Shown one piece after another: positions 1 through 7,320 of a stretch of 64,000 nt of DNA. The translations under genes were made by a program, and so were the position numbers. The notes under the pieces are model-generated. The model was given only the letters and a program-made list of their open reading frames with translations. It was not told where the DNA came from and searched no databases. The DNA comes from an uncultured bacterium. Lineage in GTDB: Bacteria > Cyanobacteriota > Vampirovibrionia > Gastranaerophilales > Gastranaerophilaceae. The first letter of the stretch is position 1; each line of letters opens with the position of its first letter. Location of the stretch: NCBI GenBank assembly GCA_902763805.1, contig CACWTN010000008.1:26047-90046 (forward strand), read 5' to 3'.

Positions 1-1254
1 CAAATATTCGCCTCTATTCATACACGCAGGTTTATCGATAATCGAAACCCCTGTGTATGATGCCATTCCCTTTTCAAACTCTTCTTGGAATTCTAAAAAG
101 AATCGTTCAATAACCTTTGAACGTGCATTGTAAGGTTTAGCAAAAACGGAGTGGACACCTAAATTGGCATACACTCCGTTAAAGCCCTCCTCCTCGAAGT
201 CACAATTTTGGAAGAACCTCGACTTAAAGGCTTTGCCATTGTCTTGGTAAACAACTTTCGGAATCAAATCAAGATTAATAATTGCGTTTCGTAAAGCAGA
301 TGCAATACATTGAGTATTTTCAGACATCATTATTTCATAACCGACAAGTGCTGTAGACTTCCAATCTAAAAAACCGACAAGAGTTGCTCTCGCCGGTTTT
401 CCTGTTAACGGATCCAAAACTTGGAAGTTTAATTTATGTCCGTCTGCCACAAAAATATCCCCAACCTCAATTTTAGAAATATCTCTTTCAAGATATGCTT
501 CCACATTATCGTGATATGCTTTCTTTCCGTCTCTTGCATAAGTCCATAAATCAAAGTGAGTATTTTTAAAATGTTCCGCAAATCTTTTGAAGGTCAAATC
601 GCAAGGCAAATCTTGATATCCGCATTTTATTTTCAGATATGCTTTTGTAAGTTTTATTGCTTTGCCAAGTTTTAATCGGTGCGGATGCAATAAAAATGAT
701 AATAAAACCTTTTGCATCGTGTCATCAAGAATTGTATTGTATTCCATTGCTTTAGAATATTTATAATTCGGTGCTAAAACTTCTGCCGATTCACTTTGTT
801 TATATTTACTAATCCACCGATGCAGAGTGCCGATTGAAATATTACCGACATAATTATGTAATTTAGGAAGATATTGTCCGAGGTTAAATAATTCTAAAAA
901 TACCGCATCAGCCTCTTTATTAGTGCGATATTTTGACCTGAAGTTAAGAGCAGCTTTAACAATATCGCATCGTGCAAGTGCTGTTATTTTTGCACTCTCG
1001 GATTCAAAATTTTGTGGCTGACAATTTGCCGGAACGAGTGCTGTCGTTCCTGAGTACATCTGCGATAAAATTTCCTGAACATCAGCCTCTAATGTTGAAT
1101 ATAATATCTCGTAAGTTTCGCCACCATTAACTTTTACTTTCCGAGCAATATATTTACTGTTAGGTTTATTTATTTCCAACCTTAATGCTCGGTTACTTGT
1201 TAACCCTTTGGCTTTTGCCACGTCATTGATATTTACATAAAAATCGTTATTCAT
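1..1254 (-). CDS. Mu-type DDE transposase (C-terminus beyond window)
   Basis: The reading frame is open from an ATG at 1254 to the left edge, 418 codons without a stop, so the 3' end lies outside the window. The N-terminal ~60 residues look like a MuA-style DNA-binding region. An integrase-core fold follows, with the catalytic triad visible as D271 (in VADGHK), D338 (in VYQDNGKAF) and E383 (in KVIERFF); the spacing fits the MuA/TnsB/TniA group. It should catalyse 3'-end nicking and strand transfer of a transposable phage or transposon. A terminator and a small gene lie just upstream on the same strand. I cannot separate a Mu-like prophage from a Tn7/Tn5053-like transposon, because the partner ATPase gene would be off the left edge. 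Confidence 0.85.
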   Translation of the reverse strand, partial: MNNDFYVNINDVAKAKGLTSNRALRLEINKPNSKYIARKVKVNGGETYEILYSTLEADVQEILSQMYSGTTALVPANCQPQNFESESAKITALARCDIVKAALNFRSKYRTNKEADAVFLELFNLGQYLPKLHNYVGNISIGTLHRWISKYKQSESAEVLAPNYKYSKAMEYNTILDDTMQKVLLSFLLHPHRLKLGKAIKLTKAYLKIKCGYQDLPCDLTFKRFAEHFKNTHFDLWTYARDGKKAYHDNVEAYLERDISKIEVGDIFVADGHKLNFQVLDPLTGKPARATLVGFLDWKSTALVGYEIMMSENTQCIASALRNAIINLDLIPKVVYQDNGKAFKSRFFQNCDFEEEGFNGVYANLGVHSVFAKPYNARSKVIERFFLEFQEEFEKGMASYTGVSIIDKPACMNRGEYL

Positions 1255-1309
1255 CGTACTCACAGAATAACTCTGTGTGTGGAACAATGGAACACCACTT
1301 CCGAGCATT

Positions 1310-1335
1310 GTGTCGGTTTTGTATCAATTAAAAAA
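1310..1335. repeat. 26-bp imperfect direct repeat, copy 1
   Basis: This copy matches 1891-1916 at 21 of 26 positions. Both start GTGTC and end TATCAATTAAAAAA. It lies just upstream of the transposase gene and could be a transposase or repressor binding site of the mobile element. That role is inferred only from position and repetition. Confidence 0.45.
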
Positions 1336-1368
1336 ATAGAGTGGTAAATCACATTTTACCACTCTATT
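1331..1368 (-). terminator. Intrinsic terminator after the 147-residue gene
   Basis: A perfect 13-bp stem (1336-1348 with 1355-1367) closes a 6-nt loop. On the minus strand it is followed by a run of six T. It sits 18 nt after the stop of the gene at 1386-1829, so it should end that transcript before the transposase gene. Confidence 0.8.
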
Positions 1369-1385
1369 CAAATGCTACATTAAAA

Positions 1386-1829
1386 CTATATGCTGTATTC
1401 TTTTAATGCATCAGCAAGTTCCGTATCAGCATTGATTAAAATTTCCCCAAATAGTTGTTTGAGTTTCTTAAATTCCTCTCTTCCCTCTAGTTTAACAACA
1501 GCTAAGTTTGCACAATTTAAAATTAATCCTTGTAAAGCATCCATTAAGTCTTTATCTTGTTCGGTTAACTTTTTATCATCCAACATTGGCTTTAATTCCA
1601 TATTGCTTAAATTAAGAATCTCAGAAAATAAAATATTGAGTTCCTCTATTTTTTTGTCTTCATACTCAAAATTTCGATTTTTCTCTTCGTCAAAGGTCAA
1701 TTTAAAACCTTTATCGGCAATTTGAATTATCCTATCAAGAATGCCAAGTGGAGATGCGATTACGTCTTTTGACGCTTCCTCTACTGTTTGTGTAGTTCCA
1801 ATTTGTGTGTTTTCAATAATTTCGTTCAT
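1386..1829 (-). CDS. Hypothetical acidic protein of the mobile element
   Basis: This gene encodes a 147-residue soluble protein rich in Glu, Lys and Leu with predicted helices and no membrane segment. I do not recognise the family. The ATG at 1829 is preferred over a longer frame because an AAGGAGG site lies 6 nt upstream of it. It is flanked by the transposase gene and an HU gene on the same strand, has its own terminator, and lies between two copies of a 26-bp repeat. It is probably an accessory gene of the Mu-like element. No DNA-binding motif could be identified by eye. Confidence 0.7.
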   Translation of the reverse strand: MNEIIENTQIGTTQTVEEASKDVIASPLGILDRIIQIADKGFKLTFDEEKNRNFEYEDKKIEELNILFSEILNLSNMELKPMLDDKKLTEQDKDLMDALQGLILNCANLAVVKLEGREEFKKLKQLFGEILINADTELADALKEYSI

Positions 1830-1890
1830 ATTTACCTCCTTTTTTGAACACACACACATTAGCTTGCAAGTGATTTTTTTTAAATAATAT

Positions 1891-1916
1891 GTGTCAAATT
1901 CTTATCAATTAAAAAA
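1891..1916. repeat. 26-bp imperfect direct repeat, copy 2
   Basis: This is the second copy of the repeat at 1310-1335, in the same orientation and about 580 bp away. It lies in the gap between the HU terminator and the 147-residue gene, where that gene's promoter should be. A TTGACA overlaps it on the minus strand. It could be an operator or a transposase site. Confidence 0.45.
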
Positions 1917-1925
1917 GGCTTGCAA

Positions 1926-1959
1926 ACAAAAAAGCCGGGGTATAAAACCACCGGCTTTT
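1926..1959 (-). terminator. Intrinsic terminator of the HU gene
   Basis: A 9-bp stem (AAAAGCCGG pairing with CCGGCTTTT) has a 12-nt loop and is followed on the minus strand by a T-rich tract. It lies 17 nt after the HU stop codon. Confidence 0.8.
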
Positions 1960-1976
1960 GGAATTAAGAATAATTC

Positions 1977-2252
1977 TTATTTAGAAAGCAAAGATTTGAA
2001 TGCTTTTCCTGCTGAGAATGATGGAACATTTTTAGCAGCGATTTTAAGTTCTTTTCCTGTTTGAGGGTTACGACCTTTTCTAGCATCTCTGTGTTTTCTT
2101 GAGAAAGTTCCGAAACCGACTAAAGTGATTTTTTCGCCTTTCTTAACTTGAGATTGAATAGTATCAATAGTAGCTGATAAAATCATCCCTGCTTCTTTTT
2201 TAGAAACTTTTGTCTTTTTTGAAATTTCAGAAATTAACTCTTCTTTGTTCAT
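1977..2252 (-). CDS. hup: DNA-binding protein HU
   Basis: This 91-residue protein has the complete HU/IHF fold. The N-terminus is MNKEELISEISKK, the central motif is VGFGTF, and the DNA-binding arm holds the signature RKGRNPQTG followed by a Lys-rich end with the usual FSAGKAFK. HU dimers bend DNA and compact the nucleoid, and HU assists Mu transpososome assembly. The start at 2252 is set by an AAAGGAG site; a longer upstream frame has no such support. The gene sits between a Mu-type transposase module and tRNA-Ser, so it may be the host HU gene or an element-borne copy. Confidence 0.95.
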   Translation of the reverse strand: MNKEELISEISKKTKVSKKEAGMILSATIDTIQSQVKKGEKITLVGFGTFSRKHRDARKGRNPQTGKELKIAAKNVPSFSAGKAFKSLLSK

Positions 2253-2347
2253 AATAAACTCCTTTCTTAATATAAATATTATTATATATATTAAAAAAAT
2301 AAAGCAAAATTTTTTAAAAATTTGCGTAAAAAATAGCCTCAAATTTT

Positions 2348-2390
2348 CAAAAGTCCTGTCCCAAAATTCGCAAAGTGTTGTCATTTCGCA
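2348..2390. repeat. Transposon-end-like repeat, copy 1
   Basis: This contains CAAAAGTCCTGTC (2348-2360), a CCCAAAATTCGCAAA block and TGTCATTTCGCA (2379-2390). All three blocks recur at 2538-2579 in a different order. The gap 2253-2682 holds no supported gene. TGTC-starting repeats beside a tRNA gene resemble transposase-binding ends of Tn7/Tn5053/Mu-type elements. Confidence 0.5.
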
Positions 2391-2537
2391 CACCGTTGCT
2401 AAATCCTTGCTACAAGAGGTTTTTTCAAAAGTCTAAAATTGGACAGCTTTGGGACAGTTGGAGGACTTTCGCACTTGTCAAAAATTTATAATATCATTAA
2501 CTTCCGACCGCTACAATCTACTGTTTATGCGAACTCT

Positions 2538-2579
2538 CCCAAAATTCGCAAACTGGTGTCATTTCGCAAAAGTCCTGTC
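2538..2579. repeat. Transposon-end-like repeat, copy 2
   Basis: CCCAAAATTCGCAAA (2538-2552), TGTCATTTCGCA (2557-2568) and CAAAAGTCCTGTC (2567-2579) repeat the blocks at 2348-2390. The first 31 bp align with 2360-2390 with only two mismatches. A looser related sequence (GGACTTTCGCAC) lies near 2464. This may be the outer end of the mobile element. Confidence 0.5.
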
Positions 2580-2630
2580 AGAGTACAGTTATAAAACAAT
2601 TTTAAAATGGACTTAAATATACAGCCGTAG

Positions 2631-2660
2631 GGTAATGCGGGTTCGAATCCTGATATACAA
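2631..2660 (+). other. tRNA T-arm-like fragment
   Basis: The sequence around GCGGGTTCGAATCCTG looks like a tRNA T-arm with the conserved TTCGAATCC loop. No acceptor or anticodon stem can be paired upstream. It could be a tRNA remnant left by an integration event, or chance. Confidence 0.25.
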
Positions 2661-2682
2661 AGCTTAAAAGTTGGTTGAAAAA

Positions 2683-2769
2683 CGGAGAGAGGGGGATTCG
2701 AACCCCCGGTAGAGTTTCCCCTACAGCGACTTTCGAGATCGCCACCTTCAACCACTCGGACATCTCTCC
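2683..2769 (-). tRNA. tRNA-Ser (anticodon CGA)
   Basis: On the minus strand the acceptor GGAGAGA pairs with TCTCTCC. The D-arm, a long class II variable arm, and the T-arm GGGGGTTCGAATCCCCC are all present. The anticodon loop reads CTCGAAA, giving CGA for UCG codons. The 87-nt length fits tRNA-Ser. The 3' CCA is not encoded. It adjoins the transposon-end-like repeats and may mark an insertion hot spot. Confidence 0.95.
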
Positions 2770-2811
2770 ATCCACTCGTTAATTATATCATTAACATATG
2801 TATTTTAAAAA

Positions 2812-4584
2812 TTACTTATTCCGTTGAAAAAATTTAGCAATATCTTTGTGTTCCAGTATCTTTGAAATCGGTCTGCCGTGCGGACAGGTGAAAGGTTGTT
2901 CGCAGCTTCGCCAATTACTGATTATTTCCTGCATCTGGAACATATTAAGATAAGTGTTTGCTTTTACGGCAGCTTTACACGAAGTTGTTATTAAAATCTT
3001 TTCTTCTATGTTATCGATATCCCCGGAGATGTGTTCCAGTATGTCAGCCAAAATCTCTTTCGGCGGAACTTTTGATAATATCTGTGGGACTTTTCTGAAT
3101 ATTACTTCGTGGTCTGACATAAAGTCGATATCATAGCCAAACTTTAGTAATTTATCCTTGTTTGTTTCCAGCAAATCTTTATCGCTTGGCGATACCTCAA
3201 TCACGTCAGATATAAACAAAAGCTGACAGTCAATATTTTTTGCCTTTTTAAGCTGTTCGTAAATATATCTTTCCTCTGCAATATGCTGGTCTACAATTTC
3301 CAGTCCTTCTTCACGTTCTATAAGTATATATGTTTTTTTATACTGACCAATAATAACATCTTCGTTTTCTTTTGCCGGTTCACTGATAATATTGCTTTGG
3401 GTAAAAGTTTGTTGAACAGGTGTTTTTCTGTAGTCATTAAAATACATAATTTCAGCATTTTCAGGTTTATTAACCTGAAAGATTGAACTTATATCTGATT
3501 CTGCAGGTACGTAAGCAGTATCATTTTCGTCATTGGTTTCATTAATATTATTATTTACAACTTGTCTTACGTATGGTATATCGGAGGGTAATTCCTGTTT
3601 TATATTGCTTAAAGCTCCGTTAACTGCAGAATATATAAAGTTAAAAATCTGGTTAGGGTTTTTGTACCGAACTTCTTTTTTAGTAGGGTGGACATTTACA
3701 TCGACGTCTTCCGGCGGAAGTTCAAGGTTAAGAATAATAAACGGATATCTGTTTCCGATAAGGTTTTTATACGCCGTGTCAACAGCTTTTTGGAATATCG
3801 GACACTTAACAACTCTTGAGTTTACATACATATAATAGTCTTTTTTGCTTGACCTTGTGTAATCAGGTGTGCTTACGTATCCTGATATTTTCAGTCCTGA
3901 AATTTTATCGGTTTTTAAAACTTCACGGAAGTTTTTATCAGTATTTTCGGAAAAGATTTCCTTTATTGTCTGGGCAGGGTTTCCCTGACCTGTTGTTTTG
4001 AGTGTAGTTTTACCGTTGTTCTTTAACTCAAAAGCAACGTTTGTATTTATGAGTGCAAGTGCCTGAATCAGTTCTGATATATATGCAAACTCTGTTTTTT
4101 CGCTTTTAAGGAATTTTAGTCTTACCGGAAGATTATAAAACAGGTCTTTTATATCCATAATCGTACCGACGGCGCAGCCTGTTTTAACCTGTTTAACTTC
4201 CGAGTTTTCGCATTCAACTTTTACTCCTGAATCGAAATCAGCGGTTCTTGTTATACAAGTGAGCTTTGATATTGATATAATGCTTGCAAGAGCTTCTCCT
4301 CTGAATCCCATTGTTTTAACATTATATAAATCATCCCCTGTCTGAATTTTGCTTGTGGCATGCTTTGTAAAAGCCAAAATAATGTCATCGGGATGGATGC
4401 CCGAACCGTTATCGGCAACACGGATATTTCTGCATTCGTTTTCAATGTCAATGCTTATTCTGGTTGCACCTGCATCAACAGAGTTTTCAATAAGTTCTTT
4501 TACTACCGAATAAGGTCTTTCAATTACTTCACCGGCAGCAATTTGGTTAATTACGTTTTTAGATAGCTGAATTATTCTCCCCAT
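2812..4584 (-). CDS. mutL: DNA mismatch repair protein MutL
   Basis: This 590-residue protein couples mismatch recognition by MutS to strand incision. The N-terminal GHKL ATPase shows the Mg/ATP glutamate and asparagine in ELIENSVDAGA, DNGSG, and the lid motif TMGFRGEALASI. A transducer domain follows, then a low-conservation linker of about 100 residues and a C-terminal dimerisation domain ending with CPHGRP. I did not see a clear DQHAxxRxxYE endonuclease motif; the equivalent reads VDQHIAEERYIYE, which is close to it. The ATG at 4584 (MGRIIQLS) is preferred because AGAGGA precedes it. The gene is transcribed away from the CoA-activase-like gene, with a short divergent promoter region between them. 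Confidence 0.95.
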   Translation of the reverse strand: MGRIIQLSKNVINQIAAGEVIERPYSVVKELIENSVDAGATRISIDIENECRNIRVADNGSGIHPDDIILAFTKHATSKIQTGDDLYNVKTMGFRGEALASIISISKLTCITRTADFDSGVKVECENSEVKQVKTGCAVGTIMDIKDLFYNLPVRLKFLKSEKTEFAYISELIQALALINTNVAFELKNNGKTTLKTTGQGNPAQTIKEIFSENTDKNFREVLKTDKISGLKISGYVSTPDYTRSSKKDYYMYVNSRVVKCPIFQKAVDTAYKNLIGNRYPFIILNLELPPEDVDVNVHPTKKEVRYKNPNQIFNFIYSAVNGALSNIKQELPSDIPYVRQVVNNNINETNDENDTAYVPAESDISSIFQVNKPENAEIMYFNDYRKTPVQQTFTQSNIISEPAKENEDVIIGQYKKTYILIEREEGLEIVDQHIAEERYIYEQLKKAKNIDCQLLFISDVIEVSPSDKDLLETNKDKLLKFGYDIDFMSDHEVIFRKVPQILSKVPPKEILADILEHISGDIDNIEEKILITTSCKAAVKANTYLNMFQMQEIISNWRSCEQPFTCPHGRPISKILEHKDIAKFFQRNK

Positions 4585-4631
4585 AAAATCCTCTTTTATA
4601 AGTTCATTATACTTCAAAATTTTGTTTAAGG

Positions 4632-4637
4632 TATAAT
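4632..4637 (+). promoter_or_regulatory. -10 element for the CoA-activase-like gene
   Basis: A perfect TATAAT lies 29 nt upstream of the ATG at 4667, with a GGGAG ribosome site between them. No good -35 is visible. It lies in the 82-bp divergent region shared with mutL. Confidence 0.45.
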
Positions 4638-4666
4638 GATTTTGTTAAAAGGGAGTATAAATATAA

Positions 4667-5806
4667 ATGGCAATAAAGCGAGAAAAAAATAAGAAAATAA
4701 AGGTAGCATTTCCTCACATGGGAACAATTTCGATAGCCTGGGCTGCAGGACTTCGTAAAATCGGAGTTGAGCCGTATGTTCCGCCTTATACAAGTAAGAA
4801 AACACTTTCCTACGGTACAAAAAATTCTCCTGAGGCAATATGTCTACCATATAAACTTATTTTGGGCAATTTTATTGAGGCAATTGAGGGCGGTGCTGAT
4901 TATGTCGCAATGATTACCTCTCCGGGAATTTGCAGATTAGGCGAATATGGCAATAATATTTATACAACTCTGAAAGATTTGGGATACAAAGCTAATTATA
5001 TTGAGCTTTCTTTGTATGACGGTATAAAAGGTTTGTACAAGTTCTTAAAAGAAATATCAGGTAAGAATGATCCTATACTTATTTTAAGAGCAATAAATAT
5101 AACGATAAGAAAAATATTTGTAATAGATGATTTGGACAGAGCTCTTTCATATTACCGCGCAAGAGAGCTTAAGTATGGTGATGCGGAAAAAAATTACAAA
5201 AAGGCACTGAAAATTATAGATAAAGCTGATTCTACCCACGAACTCGCAAAAGCCTATGATTTGGCGCTGAAAGAAATAGAAAAGACAGAAATCGATGAAA
5301 ACAGAGAGGTTCTGAATGTTGACTTAACAGGGGAAATATTCCTTGTAAATGATGAATTTTCAAACCAGAATATTGAACGTGAACTGGGCAGAATGGGAGT
5401 TCAGACAAGAAGAAGTTTAACAGTCGGAAGCTTTTTAAAGGATGCTATTATTCCTAAAGCGTTCCAGAATAAAGAAACTCACCTTCAGAGGGCGGAAAGA
5501 ATGGCAAAACCTTATCTGATGCGTGATATAGGCGGTGATGCTCTTGAATGTGTTTCTGATGTGGTTTTTGCGGACGAAAAAGGCAAGGACGGTATTATTC
5601 ACATATCACCGTTTACCTGTATGCCTGAGATTATGTCGCAGAACATTTTCCCGACTATAAGAACAGAACACGAAATTCCGATTTTGCCTCTGATTATGGA
5701 TGAACAAACCGGCAGAGCAGGCTATATTACACGTCTTGAAGCTTTTGTTGATTTGATGAGAAGAAAAAAACGCGCTAAAGAGGGAAAAAATAAAACCAGA
5801 ATTTAA
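4667..5806 (+). CDS. CoA-enzyme activase-related protein (COG3580/3581-like)
   Basis: This 379-residue protein resembles the uncharacterised relatives of 2-hydroxyacyl-CoA dehydratase components and their activators. The N-terminus carries FPHMGTISIAWAAGLRKIGV followed by SPEAICLPYKL (C59) and SPGICRLGEY (C89), cysteines of the kind that hold an Fe-S cluster in this superfamily. The C-terminal half has a third conserved-looking cysteine in ISPFTCMPEI. In related systems such proteins pass electrons to radical dehydratases. No dehydratase subunit is nearby and the ASKHA-type ATPase half is absent, so its partner is unknown. The assignment is by recalled family resemblance. Confidence 0.6.
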   Translation: MAIKREKNKKIKVAFPHMGTISIAWAAGLRKIGVEPYVPPYTSKKTLSYGTKNSPEAICLPYKLILGNFIEAIEGGADYVAMITSPGICRLGEYGNNIYTTLKDLGYKANYIELSLYDGIKGLYKFLKEISGKNDPILILRAINITIRKIFVIDDLDRALSYYRARELKYGDAEKNYKKALKIIDKADSTHELAKAYDLALKEIEKTEIDENREVLNVDLTGEIFLVNDEFSNQNIERELGRMGVQTRRSLTVGSFLKDAIIPKAFQNKETHLQRAERMAKPYLMRDIGGDALECVSDVVFADEKGKDGIIHISPFTCMPEIMSQNIFPTIRTEHEIPILPLIMDEQTGRAGYITRLEAFVDLMRRKKRAKEGKNKTRI

Positions 5807-5830
5807 TGTAACAATTTCGTTACATTAAAT
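5801..5830. repeat. 12-bp perfect inverted repeat
   Basis: ATTTAATGTAAC and GTTACATTAAAT flank a 6-nt spacer and overlap the stop codon of the preceding gene. There is no T-tract on either side, so it is a poor intrinsic terminator. It could be an operator or a stem that stabilises the mRNA end. Confidence 0.5.
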
Positions 5831-5837
5831 TAATCAA

Positions 5838-5872
5838 AAGGCAATTTTCTTCTTTTACTTGTTTTATGTAAA
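5838..5872 (+). promoter_or_regulatory. GCAA-box promoter-like element
   Basis: AAGGCAATTTTCTT is followed 21 nt after GGCA by TATGTAAA. The same arrangement occurs upstream of the genes starting at 57113 and 47586 (22-nt spacing in both). It lies 40 nt before the ATG at 5913. Confidence 0.45.
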
Positions 5873-5912
5873 GTACAAATAGTGTAGTAAATATAAGAAA
5901 GAAGGTTTTAAT

Positions 5913-6425
5913 ATGCCGGAAGTACAAAATGTAGGAACTGTAGATTACGCTCAATATCAACCGTCACAAACAGCAGAAGCAGATTATACTCAATATGCGG
6001 AAGCTCCTGAAGTATACGATGAACATGCCGAACAAATGAAAGCTGCATCAAAATCAAGAGCTGGGGCAAAAGCATTAGCAACGATAGCAATTGCATCTTT
6101 GGCTTTGTGGGGAGGTCACGCCTGGGGCAAAAAAGCTGCAGCTGCAGAAATTGAAAAAGCAAAAGATGCTGTAGCAAATTATCAAAAAGCACAGCAGGCA
6201 ATGGCAGAAGCAGAAAAAATTGCAGATGAAAATGCAGGTAAGTTCTTTGGTAAAAACCGTGTCGGCAGAAATTTCTATGAAAAATTAAAAGAATTGTTCA
6301 GCCCTTTCAAAAAAGCTGCTGATGAAACAAAAGAAGAAGTTAAAGAAGGTGCTGAAAAAGCTGCAGATGATGTTAAAGATGCAGCTGAAGAATTGGCAGA
6401 AAAGGCATCTGATTCAGCTAAATAG
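5913..6425 (+). CDS. Hypothetical single-pass membrane protein with amphipathic tail
   Basis: This 170-residue protein has three parts. Residues 1-45 are polar and Tyr/Gln-rich, with DYAQY / DYTQY near-repeats. Residues ~50-70 form one hydrophobic Ala-rich segment (ALATIAIASLALWGGHAWG). The rest is a long Ala/Glu/Lys helix region ending in 11-mer-like repeats (KAADETKEEVKEGAEKAADD) similar in composition to LEA or apolipoprotein-like helices. I do not recognise the family. GAAAGAAGG precedes the ATG. It is monocistronic: a shared-type promoter element lies upstream and a strong terminator downstream. A membrane-anchored structural or stress role is possible but unsupported. Confidence 0.75.
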   Translation: MPEVQNVGTVDYAQYQPSQTAEADYTQYAEAPEVYDEHAEQMKAASKSRAGAKALATIAIASLALWGGHAWGKKAAAAEIEKAKDAVANYQKAQQAMAEAEKIADENAGKFFGKNRVGRNFYEKLKELFSPFKKAADETKEEVKEGAEKAADDVKDAAEELAEKASDSAK

Positions 6426-6440
6426 ATTTAATAAACAAAC

Positions 6441-6476
6441 AATAAAAAAGGCGGAGGTTTCTCCGCCTTTTTTATT
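6441..6476. terminator. Bidirectional intrinsic terminator
   Basis: A perfect 16-bp stem (6441-6456 with 6461-6476) closes a GTTT loop, with A and T runs at its two ends. It serves the plus-strand gene ending at 6425 and the convergent nadK, whose stop codon lies within the stem. Confidence 0.9.
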
Positions 6477-7254
6477 GTTCAGGTGAAATTCCCCAGTGAA
6501 GTTTATTTCTTAATACCGAATAAAAATTATTGTTTTTAAGGAAAGCCAGTTTTGCTTTCTCAGGTGCAATATGTATAGATGTTTTTTCAACGCATTTTAT
6601 TGTTTCAAATCCGTCTATGGATACCGATAATAAGTCATCGCTTGTTTTTACTGTAATGTGTTCTTTCGAAGGAACAACAAGCGGTCTTGCATTCAGTGTA
6701 TGCGGACAAATCGGTACAATTACTATTGCATCAAGCTCAGGATGCAAAACCGGACCGCCTGCCGAAAGTCCGTATGCGGTTGAACCTGTAGGTGTGGATA
6801 TAATTATACCGTCTGCTATATAATCGCAGACAAATTTGCCGTTTATCTCCAAAAAGAACTTTGAAGTTCTGCTTGGGTTGCATCCCTTTATTACAAAATC
6901 GTTCAGTGCAATATGTCCGCCTGACTGAAGCATTATTCGGTCTTCTGTTGTATATCGGTTTTCAAGAACGGCTTCAATAACTCCGTTAATATCGTTTACC
7001 CCTGCCTGCGCAAGAAATCCCAAACGCCCGACATTTATCCCCAGGACAGGAACTTTGTATTCCGAATAAAATCTTGCTGCTCTCAACAGAGTTCCGTCAC
7101 CGCCGATTACGAATGTTATATCTCCGTAATTTTCCATTTTTTCCAGGTCAAAAGTCTGAAACTCAACCTGATAAGAGAGCAGACTCTGTTCAACTTTTTC
7201 GAGAGCCTTTTTATAATCAGGTATATATTTATTAAAGATTAAATTTATTCTCAT
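6472..7254 (-). CDS. nadK: NAD kinase
   Basis: This 260-residue enzyme phosphorylates NAD to NADP. The family signatures are all present: GGDGTLLRAAR near the N-terminus with the catalytic Asp, GINVGRLGFL, and GSTAYGLSAGGPVLHP in the NAD-binding domain. The length is slightly below the bacterial mean of 280-300. The start ATG at 7254 lies only 8 nt after a TATAAT on the same strand, so the mRNA is probably leaderless or nearly so and no ribosome site is needed. It is transcribed away from the BFN-domain gene from a 66-bp divergent region. Confidence 0.95.
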   Translation of the reverse strand: MRINLIFNKYIPDYKKALEKVEQSLLSYQVEFQTFDLEKMENYGDITFVIGGDGTLLRAARFYSEYKVPVLGINVGRLGFLAQAGVNDINGVIEAVLENRYTTEDRIMLQSGGHIALNDFVIKGCNPSRTSKFFLEINGKFVCDYIADGIIISTPTGSTAYGLSAGGPVLHPELDAIVIVPICPHTLNARPLVVPSKEHITVKTSDDLLSVSIDGFETIKCVEKTSIHIAPEKAKLAFLKNNNFYSVLRNKLHWGISPEQ

Positions 7255-7262
7255 ACGGTTAG

Positions 7263-7295
7263 ATTATAGCACAGAATGAGATTTTATGCTAAAAT
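7263..7295. promoter_or_regulatory. Divergent extended -10 promoters (nadK and BFN gene)
   Basis: On the minus strand TGC-TATAAT occupies 7263-7271, ending 8 nt before the nadK start. On the plus strand TGC-TAAAAT occupies 7287-7295, 25 nt before the ATG at 7321. Both have the TGn extension, and neither has a convincing -35. Confidence 0.6.
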
Positions 7296-7320
7296 AAGAT
7301 AACAAACAGGGGAAGAGACG

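Noticed and set aside
1390..1725. Plus-strand open frame of 111 codons opposite the 147-residue gene
   Set aside because: It has Ser/Leu/Phe-rich shadow composition and no ribosome site; the minus-strand gene has AAGGAGG and a terminator.
2245..2436. Plus-strand open frame of 63 codons upstream of HU
   Set aside because: Low-complexity Lys/Ile/Asn translation of an AT-rich gap, antisense to the HU start; no ribosome site.
2525..2755. Minus-strand open frame of 76 codons
   Set aside because: It runs straight through tRNA-Ser and the repeat region, with no ribosome site.
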